Source: an uncultured Alphaproteobacteria bacterium (GTDB taxonomy: Bacteria; Pseudomonadota; Alphaproteobacteria; Thalassobaculales; Thalassobaculaceae). From it: a stretch of 6,882 bases of DNA. Below, piece after piece: positions 6,261-6,882 of this stretch. The notes beneath the pieces are model-generated. The model was not told the DNA's origin and did not search any database. It saw only the letters and a list, made by a program, of their open reading frames with translations. Made by a program: the position numbers and the translations under genes. Position 1 is the stretch's first letter. The number at the start of each line of letters is the position of its first letter. The stretch is taken from the NCBI GenBank assembly GCA_938028645.1, contig CALIMD010000171.1, positions 1-6,882 of the forward strand, written 5' to 3'.

Positions 6261-6882
6261 TGAAAATGTCGAAAAATCTGGAAACTATTCCTTTTGATAT
6301 AGAAAATGTCATAGCACACAGAGCCCGTATGGGTTTGGTCGCCTTGGCCACTGATCATGTTATCGAACACGAATTGTTCCGACTTCTGCATCCAATTGAA
6401 GGAACACAAGTTTATACTACGCGTATACCGATGGAACCGGAGGTCACACCAAAATCGCTTCATGGAATGAAGCAATTATTAACTAATGCGGCAAAAACCC
6501 TGCTTCCGGGTGTTTCGTTCGACGTTATCGCATATGGATGCACATCAGCCAGTGTAATTATAGGTGAGAAAGAAATAGAAGAAGCTCTTCAAATCGCTCA
6601 CCCAGATGTTGCAATTACAACGCCTATCACAGCATGCCTTGCTGCTTTAAAAACGCTCAATGCCACTAGAATTGGTTTACTAACTCCATATGTCGAATCG
6701 GTTAATCAACCAATAAGGGAATATTTCAAGAGAAACAAAATAGAAATCGTCAAATCTGCAACATTTTCTGAGATTGACGACAATCGCGCAGGAATGATTA
6801 CACCTGACTCCATTAAAAGAGCCGTCTTAGACGTTTTTTCTGGTTTAGATTTGGATCTCATTTTTATATCCTGCACAAGCCT
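6260..6882 (+). CDS. Asp/Glu racemase-superfamily protein, EutA / maleate isomerase / arylmalonate decarboxylase-like (partial, 3' end missing)
   Basis: From the ATG at 6260 the frame is open to the window end, giving 207 residues of a family usually about 240-250 long. The start MGLVALATDHVIEHE resembles the GLIALATDH start of EutA-type proteins from ectoine-utilisation clusters. Two cysteines lie in the positions of the superfamily's catalytic pair: C94 in AYGCTSAS and C205 in ISCTS at the very edge. TTPITACLAAL and RIGLLTPYVESVN between them are further family motifs. Maleate cis-trans isomerases and racemases use both cysteines, whereas arylmalonate decarboxylase keeps only the second, so an isomerase or racemase type of chemistry is more likely. 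The start codon shares its A with the preceding TAA (TAATG), which suggests translational coupling with the GGT-like gene; an in-frame ATG at 6266 is the alternative. The exact substrate is unknown. Confidence 0.85.
   Translation, partial: MKMSKNLETIPFDIENVIAHRARMGLVALATDHVIEHELFRLLHPIEGTQVYTTRIPMEPEVTPKSLHGMKQLLTNAAKTLLPGVSFDVIAYGCTSASVIIGEKEIEEALQIAHPDVAITTPITACLAALKTLNATRIGLLTPYVESVNQPIREYFKRNKIEIVKSATFSEIDDNRAGMITPDSIKRAVLDVFSGLDLDLIFISCTS

Overview
The window looks like a piece of a moderately AT-rich proteobacterial chromosome, most likely alphaproteobacterial. The gene families are typical of heterotrophic Proteobacteria: a glutamate synthase start, a TauD/TfdA dioxygenase, a molybdenum hydroxylase, a gamma-glutamyltransferase-fold amidohydrolase and an EutA/maleate-isomerase-type protein. 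The codon use is AT-leaning and Shine-Dalgarno sites are clear, as in streamlined or marine lineages. The taxon is an inference from family flavour only; no rRNA or tRNA gene is present.

Layout. At the left edge, on the minus strand, are the first 28 codons of a gene that reads as the glutamate synthase large subunit (gltB), with its N-terminal nucleophile Cys. About 335 bases without an intact gene follow: nested inverted repeats inside a short coding-like minus-strand fragment (125-214), then very AT-rich spacer with a possible promoter. A TauD/TfdA-type 2-oxoglutarate dioxygenase (436-1287, +) and an alpha/beta hydrolase (2172-1297, -) converge with only 9 bases between them. The hydrolase is divergent from a three-gene plus-strand run: a CoxL/xanthine-dehydrogenase-type molybdopterin subunit (2261-4600), a GGT-fold hydrolase (4653-6260), and an Asp/Glu-racemase-superfamily protein that overlaps it by one base and runs off the right edge (6260-6882).

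How the genes may work together. The plus-strand run looks like an operon (52-base gap, then a 1-base overlap) and fits a small catabolic module. A Mo hydroxylase would oxidise a substrate, often an N-heterocycle or aldehyde. A GGT-fold enzyme whose glutamate-recognition residues have been replaced would hydrolyse some amide. A two-cysteine isomerase/racemase-fold enzyme would process an acid product. The logic resembles bacterial nicotinate or other N-heterocycle breakdown (hydroxylation, deacylation/deamidation, maleate isomerisation), with a different amidase family. That pathway is a hypothesis; the substrate cannot be read from the sequence. No FAD or [2Fe-2S] partner subunit for the Mo enzyme lies inside the window. 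No mobile element, CRISPR array or RNA gene was recognised.
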